The position numbers were made by a program, and so were the translations under genes. The notes below the pieces were generated by a model that worked only from the letters and a program-made list of their open reading frames with translations, did not search any database and was not told the DNA's origin. From positions 62,001-126,000 of the forward strand of contig NZ_DASTAT010000026.1 of NCBI RefSeq assembly GCF_035712445.1: DNA of 64,000 nucleotides, written 5' to 3'. Each line of letters starts with the position of its first letter. Position 1 is the first letter of the stretch. Positions 27,066-36,264 of the stretch are shown piece by piece. The DNA is from Oligoflexus sp. Lineage in GTDB: Bacteria; Bdellovibrionota_B; Oligoflexia; Oligoflexales; Oligoflexaceae.

Positions 27066-28430
27066 TCAGGATGCTTGCAAGAGAGGGCCTGGTCTATTGT
27101 CCTGATCGAAGATCGCGACATAAACATGCCGGGCCTCGCTATCATCACGGACTTTAAGACGGATGGACTCAAGTTCCAGTCGGTGAAACTTCCTTTGCAG
27201 CTCAGGTGAGCAGCATTCCAGAGTGCGCGCCTGCACGCAGATGATATCCCCATCAGGGATGGGATTCTGCAGGCGGTATTGCTTTCGAAACTCCTCATAG
27301 CGCCGGGCCATCAAAAGAGGCTGGCCATAGACATCATAAACCTTGATGCCGACTCTTGTATAAAACGAATGAACCAGTCCCGAGGCGATGCCTATCGAGC
27401 AGTAGGCCTCTTTTATGCCCAGTTCCTTGCGCACGGCATCGGTGATGCTCTGGCATTGAAGGGCGACCTGGATGGCCGTTTCATAGGCGGACAGCGGCCC
27501 TGGCTGCGGAAAGGGAAAGCCGACGATGGAAATGAAGCCGTCGCCCATTTCCTTCAGCTTAAAGGCTGTGACCTGCAGCGGCATGCGCCGGTAGCCCTTG
27601 GAAAACACATCATGGCAGCGCTCCATGATGAGCTGAATGAATGTATTCAGCTCCTCCTGTGGAATTCGCGAGGAATTCTGGATGTCATAGCAAATGACCG
27701 TGGCCTCACCCGAACCGACCGGCATTGTTTCTTCCAGAGTAAAGCCCACCTTCATGAGATCGAGCTGATGGGGAAAGACCAGTTTCTGCAGCTGGCTGTA
27801 GGCATGCATCAAAGATGAGCTGCCCGTCTCCGTGTGGTAGTAGTAGAACTGAAAGACCTGATTCTTAAGATAGTCGGTAGCCAGGCTGAAGGCGACGCCG
27901 AAGATGATTTCCATCTTGAAAATCACCAGGATCTGGGGCTCCACCAGATAAAGGCAAATGACTTCAAAGAAAATGAAGGCCATGGTTTTGAGCATAACCG
28001 CCCGCAGGTTGCCGCTGATGGTGATGACGCTCGTCGTCAGAAGTATGATGGCCATCGAGCCGTTGCTTGAAAGTTGAGGCAGGGCTCCCTTTTTCACCAC
28101 GTTCCAAAGTATGAAGTCAAAGCCGAGGAAGATGCCGAGGATGATGCCGTTGGCCCAAAGGATGGCTCGGGACTTTATTGAATAGCCGAGTTCAAAGATA
28201 ATCTTGAACAAACCCAGCAGCACAAGGACGGGCGCATAGGCAAGGCCCGCGATCCAGCCATATTTCAGACCGTTCAAGACGGAAAACACGATCAAGGCCA
28301 GGGCCACGATCACAGCCACAGGCGACAGCAGAATACGATCCGCGACAAACGCATTCAGATACTGTCGAAAACCCTCCTGGTTACGGCGACAGAAGAACTC
28401 CACGGCGGCGCTGCTGCTGATTTTCTCCAA
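27066..28430 (-). CDS. membrane-bound class III nucleotide cyclase, paralogue of the protein at 1-696
   Basis: The 454-residue protein has about five or six hydrophobic helices in residues 30-190 and a class III cyclase domain in residues 240-430. Motifs are VICYDIQNSS with metal Asp, KEMGDGFISIVGFPF with the second Asp, and YDVYGQPLLMARR. The catalytic Asn of canonical cyclases is Leu here, as in the window-start paralogue where it is Ile; the Arg remains. The sequence agreement between the two proteins continues to the end (for example YCSIGIA, IPDGDIICVQARTLE). This suggests a lineage-specific subfamily, perhaps with altered product or reduced activity. Confidence 0.85.
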   Translation of the reverse strand: MEKISSSAAVEFFCRRNQEGFRQYLNAFVADRILLSPVAVIVALALIVFSVLNGLKYGWIAGLAYAPVLVLLGLFKIIFELGYSIKSRAILWANGIILGIFLGFDFILWNVVKKGALPQLSSNGSMAIILLTTSVITISGNLRAVMLKTMAFIFFEVICLYLVEPQILVIFKMEIIFGVAFSLATDYLKNQVFQFYYYHTETGSSSLMHAYSQLQKLVFPHQLDLMKVGFTLEETMPVGSGEATVICYDIQNSSRIPQEELNTFIQLIMERCHDVFSKGYRRMPLQVTAFKLKEMGDGFISIVGFPFPQPGPLSAYETAIQVALQCQSITDAVRKELGIKEAYCSIGIASGLVHSFYTRVGIKVYDVYGQPLLMARRYEEFRKQYRLQNPIPDGDIICVQARTLECCSPELQRKFHRLELESIRLKVRDDSEARHVYVAIFDQDNRPGPLLQAS

Positions 28431-28665
28431 AGTACAGATCTCCTGGATTGATCATCGGTACGAAAAGCGCAAATCTTGACGCCTTATCATAATTGGGCTG
28501 TATTACCCATTCTGCCGCCCCGAATTTTTCCCGCCAACACAGCCAAAGAGCAGCGGAAATCCACCGCCTTTCGCTTCTTACCAAATCACGCCGATAAGCT
28601 TCCCAATTCAATTGCCTTTTCATCAGAGGATTCCGCCCTTCCTCTGCATTTTCGGGAGCAACACC

Positions 28666-29289
28666 ATGAGCCGCCTTCAATTTCGCACACTCTCCGAAGT
28701 CGCCGACATTGATGCTTTCCTGGAACAGTTCAAACATTATGTGAATGTGAAGCTCCCCGAAAGCTACGCGAGAAACGGCAGTGTGGTGGGCGCCTACAAT
28801 GGACAGGAGCTGATTGGCGGTTACATGCTAATCACGCACGGGCCTTTCCGTGCTTTTGCCTTCGTGCCCGATGAGGTGAAAGATGGCCTGGATATCATCA
28901 AGAACGCGTCAGGCTCAGACTTTGTCGAAGTGAATGGCTTTTGGGTCAAGGAAAGTTACCGCGGCAGCGCGAAGTCCGCCGAGATTTGGCTGGAGATTCG
29001 CAGAAATGTTTTGGCCAGCAAGGCCTCGCATCTTTTATTGTTCTACAACTCGAAAGCCAAGGGCCTGGCCCAGATGTATCAGGACTTCATGAAACCTGCG
29101 ACCATCTATCAGGGGCCTCCCGCGGTCCAGCAAGGAGCGGCGACGGCGCATGCCGAGATCACGGTCGGTATGGTCTCGCGCCTGAACATGCGCATGGCCC
29201 TTTATCGCGGTCTGGGCAGCGTTATCGCCCGCAAAATACTCGGGTATGTAACGCCATCCCAGCCCTATGCCCCCTCACGCCGGCCCTGA
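28666..29289 (+). CDS. GNAT-like protein of unknown substrate
   Basis: The ATG at 28666 (GGGAG upstream) is preferred over an earlier in-frame start. The 207-residue protein resembles an acyltransferase fold: VGAYNGQELIGGYML near residue 45, VEVNGFWVKESYRGSAKSAE near 90 (the position of the CoA-binding motif A, though the usual Q/R-x-x-G-x-A is imperfect) and LLLFYNSKAKGLAQMYQDF near 125. A likely amphipathic C-terminus follows. The substrate is unknown, and GNAT assignment is by pattern only. The gene is divergent from the cyclase gene. Confidence 0.55.
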   Translation: MSRLQFRTLSEVADIDAFLEQFKHYVNVKLPESYARNGSVVGAYNGQELIGGYMLITHGPFRAFAFVPDEVKDGLDIIKNASGSDFVEVNGFWVKESYRGSAKSAEIWLEIRRNVLASKASHLLLFYNSKAKGLAQMYQDFMKPATIYQGPPAVQQGAATAHAEITVGMVSRLNMRMALYRGLGSVIARKILGYVTPSQPYAPSRRP

Positions 29290-29312
29290 CACGAGCGTCT
29301 GCGGCCAAGGCA

Positions 29313-29342
29313 GCTACACAGATTTTGATAGCCGCTACACAG
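29313..29342 (+). repeat. direct repeat GCTACACAG, 21 bases apart
   Basis: GCTACACAG occurs at 29313-29321 and 29334-29342, so the copies start 21 bases apart, two helical turns, about 70-100 bases before the TPR gene start. The arrangement is what a regulator dimer would use, but nothing else supports it. Confidence 0.3.
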
Positions 29343-29409
29343 GCTGACTGGAATCATTCTCCGCAGTCCTGCTATCCTCTCCACTGGAATTTCAGGCGGG
29401 AGGATTCTC

Positions 29410-30195
29410 ATGAAAAAGTCGACGCTTCCAAACTTTATTCCTCAAATGCTGGGCTTTTTATTTTTGCTGAGTCTATTCGTTGGCGTTCTGCTCTCTTTGA
29501 AAAACCCGGAGTTCCAACCTTTTGAGCCTGATCATGTCCAGGCTCAGCTGCCTCAAAAATCCAAGGCGCATCCGATGACCTTGGCTCCTGAACCCGAGCG
29601 CCCCCTCGTGTCACACCCTGCATCAGCGCCAGGCAAAGCTGATGAACTTTATCAAAAGGCCGTGATCGCGGCACGGGGCCATGCGGATGATGAGACCGCT
29701 CGTCGTCTGCTTCAGGAGGCCCTGCGCGAGAACCCGAACCATATTCAAGCCGCCGACGAGCTTTATGCGAGCTATGAAGCGCGGAAGGATTGGGAAGGGG
29801 CTCTGGCCACCTTCCAAAAACTGGAAAGTGAAAACAACGCGGGAACCTCGGCGGGACTTGACTATGGTCTGGGCCGAATCTATTTGGAGCTGGGTCACCC
29901 GGATCAGGCGCGGGTCCGCCTGGAGGAGGCCCTTGACTCGGATGCCGATAACCCACTCATCCGCGAGCAGCTGGCCCTGGCCTATAATAGTATGGGCGAA
30001 AGGGAATGGGCCCGCCGGGAATGGCAGCGCCTGGCTCAGGATGAGTCCGCTGGCCGTGCGTCCTTGAATGCTAAAATCAAGCTGGCGGAAGATCTTTTTG
30101 CGGAAGGGCGCTGGGCCGAGGCGGAAGTTTATGCGAAGGACGTTTTAAAGCAGGATCCCAACAATCGTTTAGGGACCCTGCTGTCTCAGCACTAG
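29410..30195 (+). CDS. membrane-anchored TPR protein
   Basis: The 261-residue protein has an N-terminal hydrophobic anchor (LGFLFLLSLFVGVLLSL, about residues 14-30), a Pro/Ala-rich periplasmic linker to residue 70 and then about four TPR-like helical pairs. Repeats include ADELYQKAVIAARGHADDET, WEGALATFQKLESENN, GLGRIYLELGHPDQARVRLE and LALAYNSMGEREWARREWQR. It likely holds a periplasmic or cytoplasmic-membrane complex together. AGGCGGGAGG precedes the ATG. It ends just before the convergent Cys-repeat lipoprotein gene. Confidence 0.8.
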   Translation: MKKSTLPNFIPQMLGFLFLLSLFVGVLLSLKNPEFQPFEPDHVQAQLPQKSKAHPMTLAPEPERPLVSHPASAPGKADELYQKAVIAARGHADDETARRLLQEALRENPNHIQAADELYASYEARKDWEGALATFQKLESENNAGTSAGLDYGLGRIYLELGHPDQARVRLEEALDSDADNPLIREQLALAYNSMGEREWARREWQRLAQDESAGRASLNAKIKLAEDLFAEGRWAEAEVYAKDVLKQDPNNRLGTLLSQH

Positions 30196-30198
30196 GAT

Positions 30199-31053
30199 TT
30201 ATTTGATCTCGCAGATGTTATTATACGCGGGGTCGGACTTCGCGCATCTGCGGCCGTTGGCACAATCAAAGTCGATACCGTAGCGGGTGCTTCCGCAGTA
30301 AGGGTAACCGCTCACGCCCAAAGTGGTGCTGGTTGAACCAGGGGTGGCCGGCTTGGAATTGGCCGTGATTTCACAGGCGTTCTTGTACTCGCTATCCGAT
30401 TTACCGCATTTCTTGCCGTTGCAATCGTATTCGATTCCATAGTAGACCGCGCCGCAGAATGGATAACCGCTTGTTCCATTCTGAGTCGCGTTGCCCATGG
30501 CGGCTTTGGATGTCGGCGTGATTTCGCAGGTATTCAGATACCCGGGATCGGACTTGCCGCATTTTTTGCCATTGCAGTCAAACTCGATGCCATAGAAAAG
30601 ATCGCCACAGAATGGAAAGCCGCTGGAACCCAGCGTGCCGGCGTTCGGGGCCTGCTTTTTCGCGTCATCCAGCTGCTTCTGGGTGGCTGCCTGCTTTTCG
30701 CTCAAGGTTTTCAGCTGGGTATCCAAATCATCGCGTTTCTTCTTCAGCTCGGCGAGTTCGGCCTCCAAAGACTTCTTCTGCTCAGCGGAAAGTTCCTGAC
30801 TCGACTTCAGCTGGGCCGAGATCTCATTGATCTTCCGCTCCAAACTGCTGATCTGATCTTTATTGGCCTGAGCTTCCTGGTTCAGACGACTCAGTTCAGT
30901 CCGACTTTGACTCAAAAGCCGATCGACATCAGCGGACGACTGCATGCCCGCACCCTGCGTGAGTATGGGAACGCCGGTATTGCCACTCTGCTGCTTGCAG
31001 GCATAAAAACTTCCCAGCATAATCAAAGTGAGAGCCCAAATCCTCGAATTCAT
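30199..31053 (-). CDS. lipoprotein with coiled coil and three four-cysteine repeats
   Basis: The 284-residue product has a lipoprotein signal with lipobox Cys19 (GSFYAC). Residues about 40-135 form a heptad-rich coiled coil (LSRLNQEAQANKDQISSLER). Residues 145-284 contain three near-identical modules of about 51-53 residues starting SG-(F/Y)-P-(F/Y)-C-G. Each has four cysteines: 149, 160, 165, 176; 200, 211, 216, 227; 253, 264, 270, 281, spaced C-x10-C-x4/5-C-x10-C. The conserved core reads YGIEFDCNGKKCGKSD. The modules probably form small disulfide-bonded domains displayed on a stalk. I do not recognise this repeat as a named family. The start follows a short leader with no obvious promoter. 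Confidence 0.85.
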   Translation of the reverse strand: MNSRIWALTLIMLGSFYACKQQSGNTGVPILTQGAGMQSSADVDRLLSQSRTELSRLNQEAQANKDQISSLERKINEISAQLKSSQELSAEQKKSLEAELAELKKKRDDLDTQLKTLSEKQAATQKQLDDAKKQAPNAGTLGSSGFPFCGDLFYGIEFDCNGKKCGKSDPGYLNTCEITPTSKAAMGNATQNGTSGYPFCGAVYYGIEYDCNGKKCGKSDSEYKNACEITANSKPATPGSTSTTLGVSGYPYCGSTRYGIDFDCANGRRCAKSDPAYNNICEIK

Positions 31054-31268
31054 ATATCCGTCTCCTGGTTCGAAAGTGCCTCGATAGAGAGCTATCTAGC
31101 AATTCATATGCCAAGGAAAGAATTTATTTTCTTAAAAAACACAATTGAATCAGATACTTGTGACACCGAATATGCGAAGCTGCCGGCGATTGATCAGAGA
31201 ATATGCTCCGCTGTAGCAGCTTTGGACAGCATTTCATATAATGAGGCATCCCCAGAAGGAGATCCGGA

Positions 31269-32048
31269 ATGAAGTGGAGAACTCTCACGGTGCCCCTGCT
31301 CGTCCTCTGCTCCTGGACCGAGCTCAAGGCTGCGACTGTGCTCGCCAGCTATGGAGCCTTCGACCAGGACTCCAATCGACAGAACTTCTATACGCTCGAA
31401 GCCTCCTCGGCGAAGAAAAGCTTCGAGGATTTCGAACTCACCAGCGTGAATCATATTGATAAGGAAACCATCAACGATTCCATCGAAGTGATCTCCCGGG
31501 GCCTCGGATTTGATTTCGAACCGCTGCGGATCAATGTGGATGTCGGCTATTTCTTCTCGCTCGATAAATATGCGCGCGATGAGATTGACTACGCTATATC
31601 CCGTTCCATTGCCGGTGCCGGGCTGAGCCTCGATCTGTCCTTTCTGGAGCTGCGGGCCTTTTCGCGCTCCTATATCCCTTATGCATCCGCGAAAACCCGG
31701 ATCGATTCGTTCGACCTGACCTTCAATCCCTATCCCTATCAGCAAAGCCAGGGTGGAATAAGCCTGCGCATGGGGGCTCTGGAGATTCAGGGTGATGTGG
31801 GGCGCTTCGATCGACTGCAAGGGCGCTACGATATCATCGGTGACAATTTCATGCTGACGCTACCGGCTGTCAGTTACGGGAAGGCGGCCATCATTTTGCG
31901 AGGCAACAAGCATACTGTCCTGCGTGCCGAGCTTCATAAGATTCTGGATGATCACGACCGGCGTGACGACTTCCACAAGTTGATCGGCACGGCCATGCAC
32001 CGCGACGCCTATGATGGAGGTTCCCTTGGCATCGGCATCTCATTCTAA
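31269..32048 (+). CDS. predicted outer-membrane beta-barrel or surface protein
   Basis: The 259-residue protein has a signal peptide (MKWRTLTVPLLVLCSWTELKA) and alternating hydrophobic/aromatic strands typical of a small barrel, such as NVDVGYFFSLDKYA, AGAGLSLDLSFLELRAF and GGISLRMGALEIQGDVG, ending in YDGGSLGIGISF. The terminal Phe is the usual barrel signal. AGGAG lies upstream. It is the first of three genes (31269-33875) with overlapping ends, so a common surface role with the two lipoproteins that follow is likely. Confidence 0.7.
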   Translation: MKWRTLTVPLLVLCSWTELKAATVLASYGAFDQDSNRQNFYTLEASSAKKSFEDFELTSVNHIDKETINDSIEVISRGLGFDFEPLRINVDVGYFFSLDKYARDEIDYAISRSIAGAGLSLDLSFLELRAFSRSYIPYASAKTRIDSFDLTFNPYPYQQSQGGISLRMGALEIQGDVGRFDRLQGRYDIIGDNFMLTLPAVSYGKAAIILRGNKHTVLRAELHKILDDHDRRDDFHKLIGTAMHRDAYDGGSLGIGISF

Positions 32049-32718
32049 AACCGTCCTGTTCGCCCTTTCGCTTCTTGGCCTGGCAGGCTGTTCCAACGAA
32101 GAGGATAAAAACGATAGCGTGATAGCCGTCGAGGCCAAGGTCTTTGACATCACAATTCAGAGCGGTCTGCCGGATGCCTATGATTACAGCGCCTCCTCGG
32201 CCCTGGTGGGCAAGGCCAGTGATGGAAGCGAGACGCGCATGCTTCTTTCGATTCCGGATATCCTTTCCCTTTTTCGGGAGGAGGTCGTCCTGAGTTCGAT
32301 CGCTCACATTGAAATTCAGATGGTGGCTACGGATGTCACGGTCAATCCAGATAACATCCGCCTTGGTTTCATGAGCGAGAAAGTCACGCCCTATGCAACC
32401 TGGAATTCAAGGTTCTCGCTGACCTCGGGCCAGGAATGGAGGGAGCCGGGTGGGGACCTGATGGATCTGGCGTCCATAGCGCCTGACATCGAAAAGGTGG
32501 CAGAGGGTGTCTCTCATAAGAAGCTGATCTTCAATGTCACCGATTCCATCATTGCGGCCATAGATGCCGGAACCAAGATCCAAGGCTTCATGCTGCAGGT
32601 GCTGCCAAGCGACGACAACGCGGACAATGCCAGCCGCATCTTCACTTCGAACTATTCCAGTGCCTATGCACCCAAAGCCATCCTCACCTTCAACAATGAG
32701 GACATCCTGGTACCATGA
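32026..32718 (+). CDS. DNRLRE/CBM96-like lipoprotein
   Basis: I place the start at the TTG at 32026, with GGAGG 5 bases upstream, so that the gene overlaps the barrel gene end by about 23 bases. The 230-residue product has a signal with lipobox LAGC (near residue 20). The mature part resembles a DNRLRE-type jelly roll: ASSALVGKASDGSETRMLLS early and VTPYATWNSRFSLT later, ending in AYAPKAILTF. Such domains bind polysaccharide or act as structural surface modules. Recognition is by pattern. It is the middle gene of the three-gene operon. Confidence 0.7.
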   Translation: MASASHSKTVLFALSLLGLAGCSNEEDKNDSVIAVEAKVFDITIQSGLPDAYDYSASSALVGKASDGSETRMLLSIPDILSLFREEVVLSSIAHIEIQMVATDVTVNPDNIRLGFMSEKVTPYATWNSRFSLTSGQEWREPGGDLMDLASIAPDIEKVAEGVSHKKLIFNVTDSIIAAIDAGTKIQGFMLQVLPSDDNADNASRIFTSNYSSAYAPKAILTFNNEDILVP

Positions 32719-33875
32719 ATAAAACAGCCCTGGTCTTCTCCTCGCTTCTTCTTTGCGCCTGCACGGGTGAAAAAACTCCCGGCAAGTCGCCCTATTTTAA
32801 AGATGACGATATCCTCACCATCAGCGGTCAATTTCTGGATAAGGACCAGGATGGTCTGGCCGCGACAAAGATCGCGCTGCGAAACCTTCGCGTCTTTGCC
32901 TACGTGAATCCCAGCCAGACCTATTTCAAGGAAACCCTGAACTGGTTCATCGCCCTAGCCTTTCCCATGTTTCCGACCTATGACACCAAGGCTGTCAAGA
33001 TCAAGCCCAACTACTTCCTGAAAGACGCCGTCACGGCTCGCGATGGCAGCTTTCGCTTTCAGATTCGGGCCGATCAGACCCTCAGGGATGCGGAAGGCGG
33101 CATTAATATCGCCTTGATCAATGACGGGGATGGGACGGCGTCCTCGTACGCGAAATATAATTTCGTGATAAAGCAGCAGGAAACCACGCTGGATCCCATC
33201 GCCCTATGCGATCTGGGTGAAACGGTTCAGGAAACGGGCAGCAGCCTCGACTGGAGCTGGCCGCTGCCATCCTATGCCCTGGATCACTATGAAGTGCGTA
33301 TCGCCGATGCCCAGGATAATTCCCTGCTTTGGGCCACACGCGTTGAATCCGGTTCCCCACAGCTGACCCTGCCGAAGAGCATCTTTCAGGCGGCGAGCAT
33401 CCGCTACGCTATCGAGGTCTTCTATCACTTTGAAGACGAACTCCATGCCTCGTGCCTGACCCCAAGCCGCACGATTTCCATTGCCAATCCCATGACCAAT
33501 CTTGCTTCTGGCAAGAAAGCCAGCGCCGAAGGCATCGACTTCACAGTCACCTCGCTCACCAATGGCCGTTTCAATGACGTCAGCTATTTTTCCGCTTATG
33601 ATACCCGCTCCCTCACCATCGATCTGGAGGAAGACACGCTGGTGACGAGCATCAATCTTCACAACCTTCAATTCACCAGTGATACCGCTCCCCATCAGCT
33701 CATCTTCGAAGGTTCGACGAAGGCGGCACCCAACACCTTTGTTTCCATCGGTCTGGATGACGAGACGCCGCTGCGCTTTGGCAACTATCAGCTGCCTGTG
33801 CCTGGAAACTATGCCCGACTGAGAATTTCCGCGAGCAATGTGTTCTCGCTCCTGCAGGAAGTCAGCGTTCAGTAG
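32715..33875 (+). CDS. lipoprotein with fibronectin III-like and discoidin-like domains
   Basis: The ATG overlaps the previous stop codon by 4 bases, showing translational coupling. The 386-residue product has a signal and lipobox (LLLCAC, near residue 16). A central segment (LDHYEVRIADAQDNSLLWAT) looks fibronectin III-like. Residues about 260-386 match the discoidin / F5/8 type C pattern: NLASGKKASAEG, TSLTNGRFND, RSLTIDLEEDTLVTSINLHN and a final YARLRISASNVFSLLQEVSV. Discoidin domains bind sugars or lipids. The 3' end overlaps lon by 14 bases. A role in attachment is inference. Confidence 0.7.
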   Translation: MNKTALVFSSLLLCACTGEKTPGKSPYFKDDDILTISGQFLDKDQDGLAATKIALRNLRVFAYVNPSQTYFKETLNWFIALAFPMFPTYDTKAVKIKPNYFLKDAVTARDGSFRFQIRADQTLRDAEGGINIALINDGDGTASSYAKYNFVIKQQETTLDPIALCDLGETVQETGSSLDWSWPLPSYALDHYEVRIADAQDNSLLWATRVESGSPQLTLPKSIFQAASIRYAIEVFYHFEDELHASCLTPSRTISIANPMTNLASGKKASAEGIDFTVTSLTNGRFNDVSYFSAYDTRSLTIDLEEDTLVTSINLHNLQFTSDTAPHQLIFEGSTKAAPNTFVSIGLDDETPLRFGNYQLPVPGNYARLRISASNVFSLLQEVSVQ

Positions 33876-36240
33876 CGGGCCTGAGGAGCAGGGAAGGAAT
33901 GGCTTCCCTCAGGGCCTCGTTCACATCCTCGACCAGATGGCAGCGGATTTCAGCACGCGTACTGGCAGGCAGCTCATCCAGATCGCGCTCGTTGGCCTTC
34001 GGCAGGATCACCTCCCGAATGCCGGCGCGATGTGCAGCCAGTATCTTGTCCTTGATCCCTCCGACCGGCAGCACCAATCCGCTTAACGTAATCTCGCCTG
34101 TCATCGCAATATCCTTGCGTGCTGGCCTTTCTGTATAAAGGGAAGCCAGAGCCACCGCCACCGCAAGTCCGGCCGACGGCCCGTCCTTGGGCGTGGCCCC
34201 GGCAGGGATATGAATGTGAAGACCCGCCTGGGTATGCCGCGCAGGATCGGACTCCAGCTCATCAGCGCGTGACCAGATATAGCTGATCGCCGTGTGAACT
34301 GATTCCCGCATGACCTCACCCAGGTGACCTGTCATACGAAGATCGTCTTTTTTTTGCGGCAGACGACAGGCCTCGATATAAATAAGATCCCCGCCGGCCT
34401 CCGTCCATGCAAGGCCTGTGGCCACGCCGTACGACCACTTTTCACGGATATGCTCCAAAAATATAAGGCGCGGGCCGAGGTAGGGATAAAGGAGCGAAGG
34501 CTCCAAAGCCACAGGCTCTGTTTCACCTTGGGCCACGCGCACCGCTACCTTGCGGGCGATTTGTGCCAGCCGCCGTTCCAATTCCCGAACACCGGCTTCA
34601 CGCGTGTAATCATGAATAATGCTCCGCATGCTTTCATCGGGAACGAGAAGCTGTCCGTCCTGAAGGCCCGTGTCCCGAATGCGGCGCGGCAGAAGATAAC
34701 GCTGCGCGATCTGAATTTTTTCTTCGAGCGTATAACCGGAAAGCCTTAGGACCTCCATGCGATCCAGCAGAGGCTTTGGTATGGGATCCGTGCTGTTGGC
34801 TGTCGCGATGAAAAAGACCCGCGAAAGATCAAAAGGCAGGTCCAAATAATTATCATGAAAGGCATGGTTTTGAGCCGGGTCAAGAACTTCCATGAGAGCC
34901 GCCGCGGGATCACCGGAAAAATCCGTCCGCATTTTATCGACCTCATCGAGCATCAGCAGGGGATTATTGGTACCGGCGCGGCGAATCGCTTCGATGATTC
35001 GACCGGGCATGGCCCCGATATAGGTGCGGCGATGACCACGCAGCTCGGCCTCATCATGCATGCCTCCCAGGCTCATCCGTTCAAATTTCCGTTCCAGAGC
35101 GCGGGCAATCGAGACGCCGAGCGAGGTCTTGCCGACCCCAGGCGGGCCCACGAAGCAAAGGATGGGTGCCCTGGCCTTGGGGTTCAGCTTCAGAACAGCG
35201 AGCTGCTCCAGAATTCTTTCCTTGATATCCTTCAGTCCGAAATGATCATCATCCAGGATCTTCTGGGCCCTTTGCAGATCAAAGTTATCCGGCGTGCTCT
35301 CGGTCCAGGGCAGATCGGCAATCAGTTCAAGGTGCGAGCGGACGATCTGATACTCCGACGCGTTATCGGTCAGTCGACTGAGTCGTTTGACCTGCTTGTC
35401 CACTTCGACCTGAACGTCCGGGGGAAAGCTCTTCGCTTCCAGGCGTTCGGTGAGATCCCGCAGTTCCTCGCGGGCCGTCGCCTCATCGCCCAGCTCCTTG
35501 CGAATCTCACTCAGCTGACGACGCAAGAGATACTCTTTTTCCTCTTTGCCCAGCTCCACGGAAACTTCGCCGGCGATTTTCTCGCGGAGTTTCTGCACCT
35601 TGAATTCATAGGACACATAAGCATGCGCAAGACGGCAAAGTTCCCGCTTGCTGGAGGCTTCCAGAAGCGCCTGCTGCTTATCCATCTCCAGATTCAAAAG
35701 GATTGCGATCAGATAGATCTGGGTCACAGGGCTGGAAATGCGATGCACAAGTTCGGCGATCGGCTGACCCGTCTCGGAAACGACATAAAGGTTCATCTGC
35801 TCGATGAGCTTCATCGTTTCCCGCATAAGGGCGGTCACCTCGGGATCATCATCACGCTGAAAATCCAGGGCTTTGACCCGCGCCTCGAAGTAGTGTCCAT
35901 GGTCGATGAGCTTTTCAACGCCCACACGCTGAATGCCGTTCAAAATGATATTCATGCGGCCGTGCTCACGCTGCAGGCGACTGATGACAGCCTGCGTGCC
36001 GATCCGCGCGAGGTCGTGGCCACCGAAGGACAGTCCCGATCGGTTGACGTTTTGGAGCGTGAGCGCGATCAGGTTACGATCCGGACGTTCCAAGGCCTGC
36101 TCAGCGGCCGCGATCATGCGTTCGTCATCAATGCTCAGAGGCAAAAAGGTGCCGGGAAAAAGCACGCTGTCCACAACCGGCATCACGGGAAACTGCATGG
36201 CGGAGGACGAAGGCTGGTCATGCACCTGGGTGGCAGCCAT
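33862..36240 (-). CDS. lon: ATP-dependent protease Lon
   Basis: The 792-residue protein has the full LonA layout: N-terminal substrate domain from PVMPVVDSVLFPG, AAA+ domain with Walker A GPPGVGKT at 365-372 and Walker B LLMLDEVDK near 430, and protease domain with the catalytic Ser689 in PKDGPSAG and Lys730 in VGGIKDK. It degrades misfolded and regulatory proteins in the cytosol. Its start is 24 bases after the HtrA gene stop, with GGGAGG upstream, so the two proteases form an operon. Nothing suggests truncation. The N-terminal domain starts with MPV-VLFPG, as usual. Confidence 0.97.
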   Translation of the reverse strand: MAATQVHDQPSSSAMQFPVMPVVDSVLFPGTFLPLSIDDERMIAAAEQALERPDRNLIALTLQNVNRSGLSFGGHDLARIGTQAVISRLQREHGRMNIILNGIQRVGVEKLIDHGHYFEARVKALDFQRDDDPEVTALMRETMKLIEQMNLYVVSETGQPIAELVHRISSPVTQIYLIAILLNLEMDKQQALLEASSKRELCRLAHAYVSYEFKVQKLREKIAGEVSVELGKEEKEYLLRRQLSEIRKELGDEATAREELRDLTERLEAKSFPPDVQVEVDKQVKRLSRLTDNASEYQIVRSHLELIADLPWTESTPDNFDLQRAQKILDDDHFGLKDIKERILEQLAVLKLNPKARAPILCFVGPPGVGKTSLGVSIARALERKFERMSLGGMHDEAELRGHRRTYIGAMPGRIIEAIRRAGTNNPLLMLDEVDKMRTDFSGDPAAALMEVLDPAQNHAFHDNYLDLPFDLSRVFFIATANSTDPIPKPLLDRMEVLRLSGYTLEEKIQIAQRYLLPRRIRDTGLQDGQLLVPDESMRSIIHDYTREAGVRELERRLAQIARKVAVRVAQGETEPVALEPSLLYPYLGPRLIFLEHIREKWSYGVATGLAWTEAGGDLIYIEACRLPQKKDDLRMTGHLGEVMRESVHTAISYIWSRADELESDPARHTQAGLHIHIPAGATPKDGPSAGLAVAVALASLYTERPARKDIAMTGEITLSGLVLPVGGIKDKILAAHRAGIREVILPKANERDLDELPASTRAEIRCHLVEDVNEALREAIPSLLLRPATER

Positions 36241-36264
36241 CCGAACCTCCCTTACCGCCTGGGT

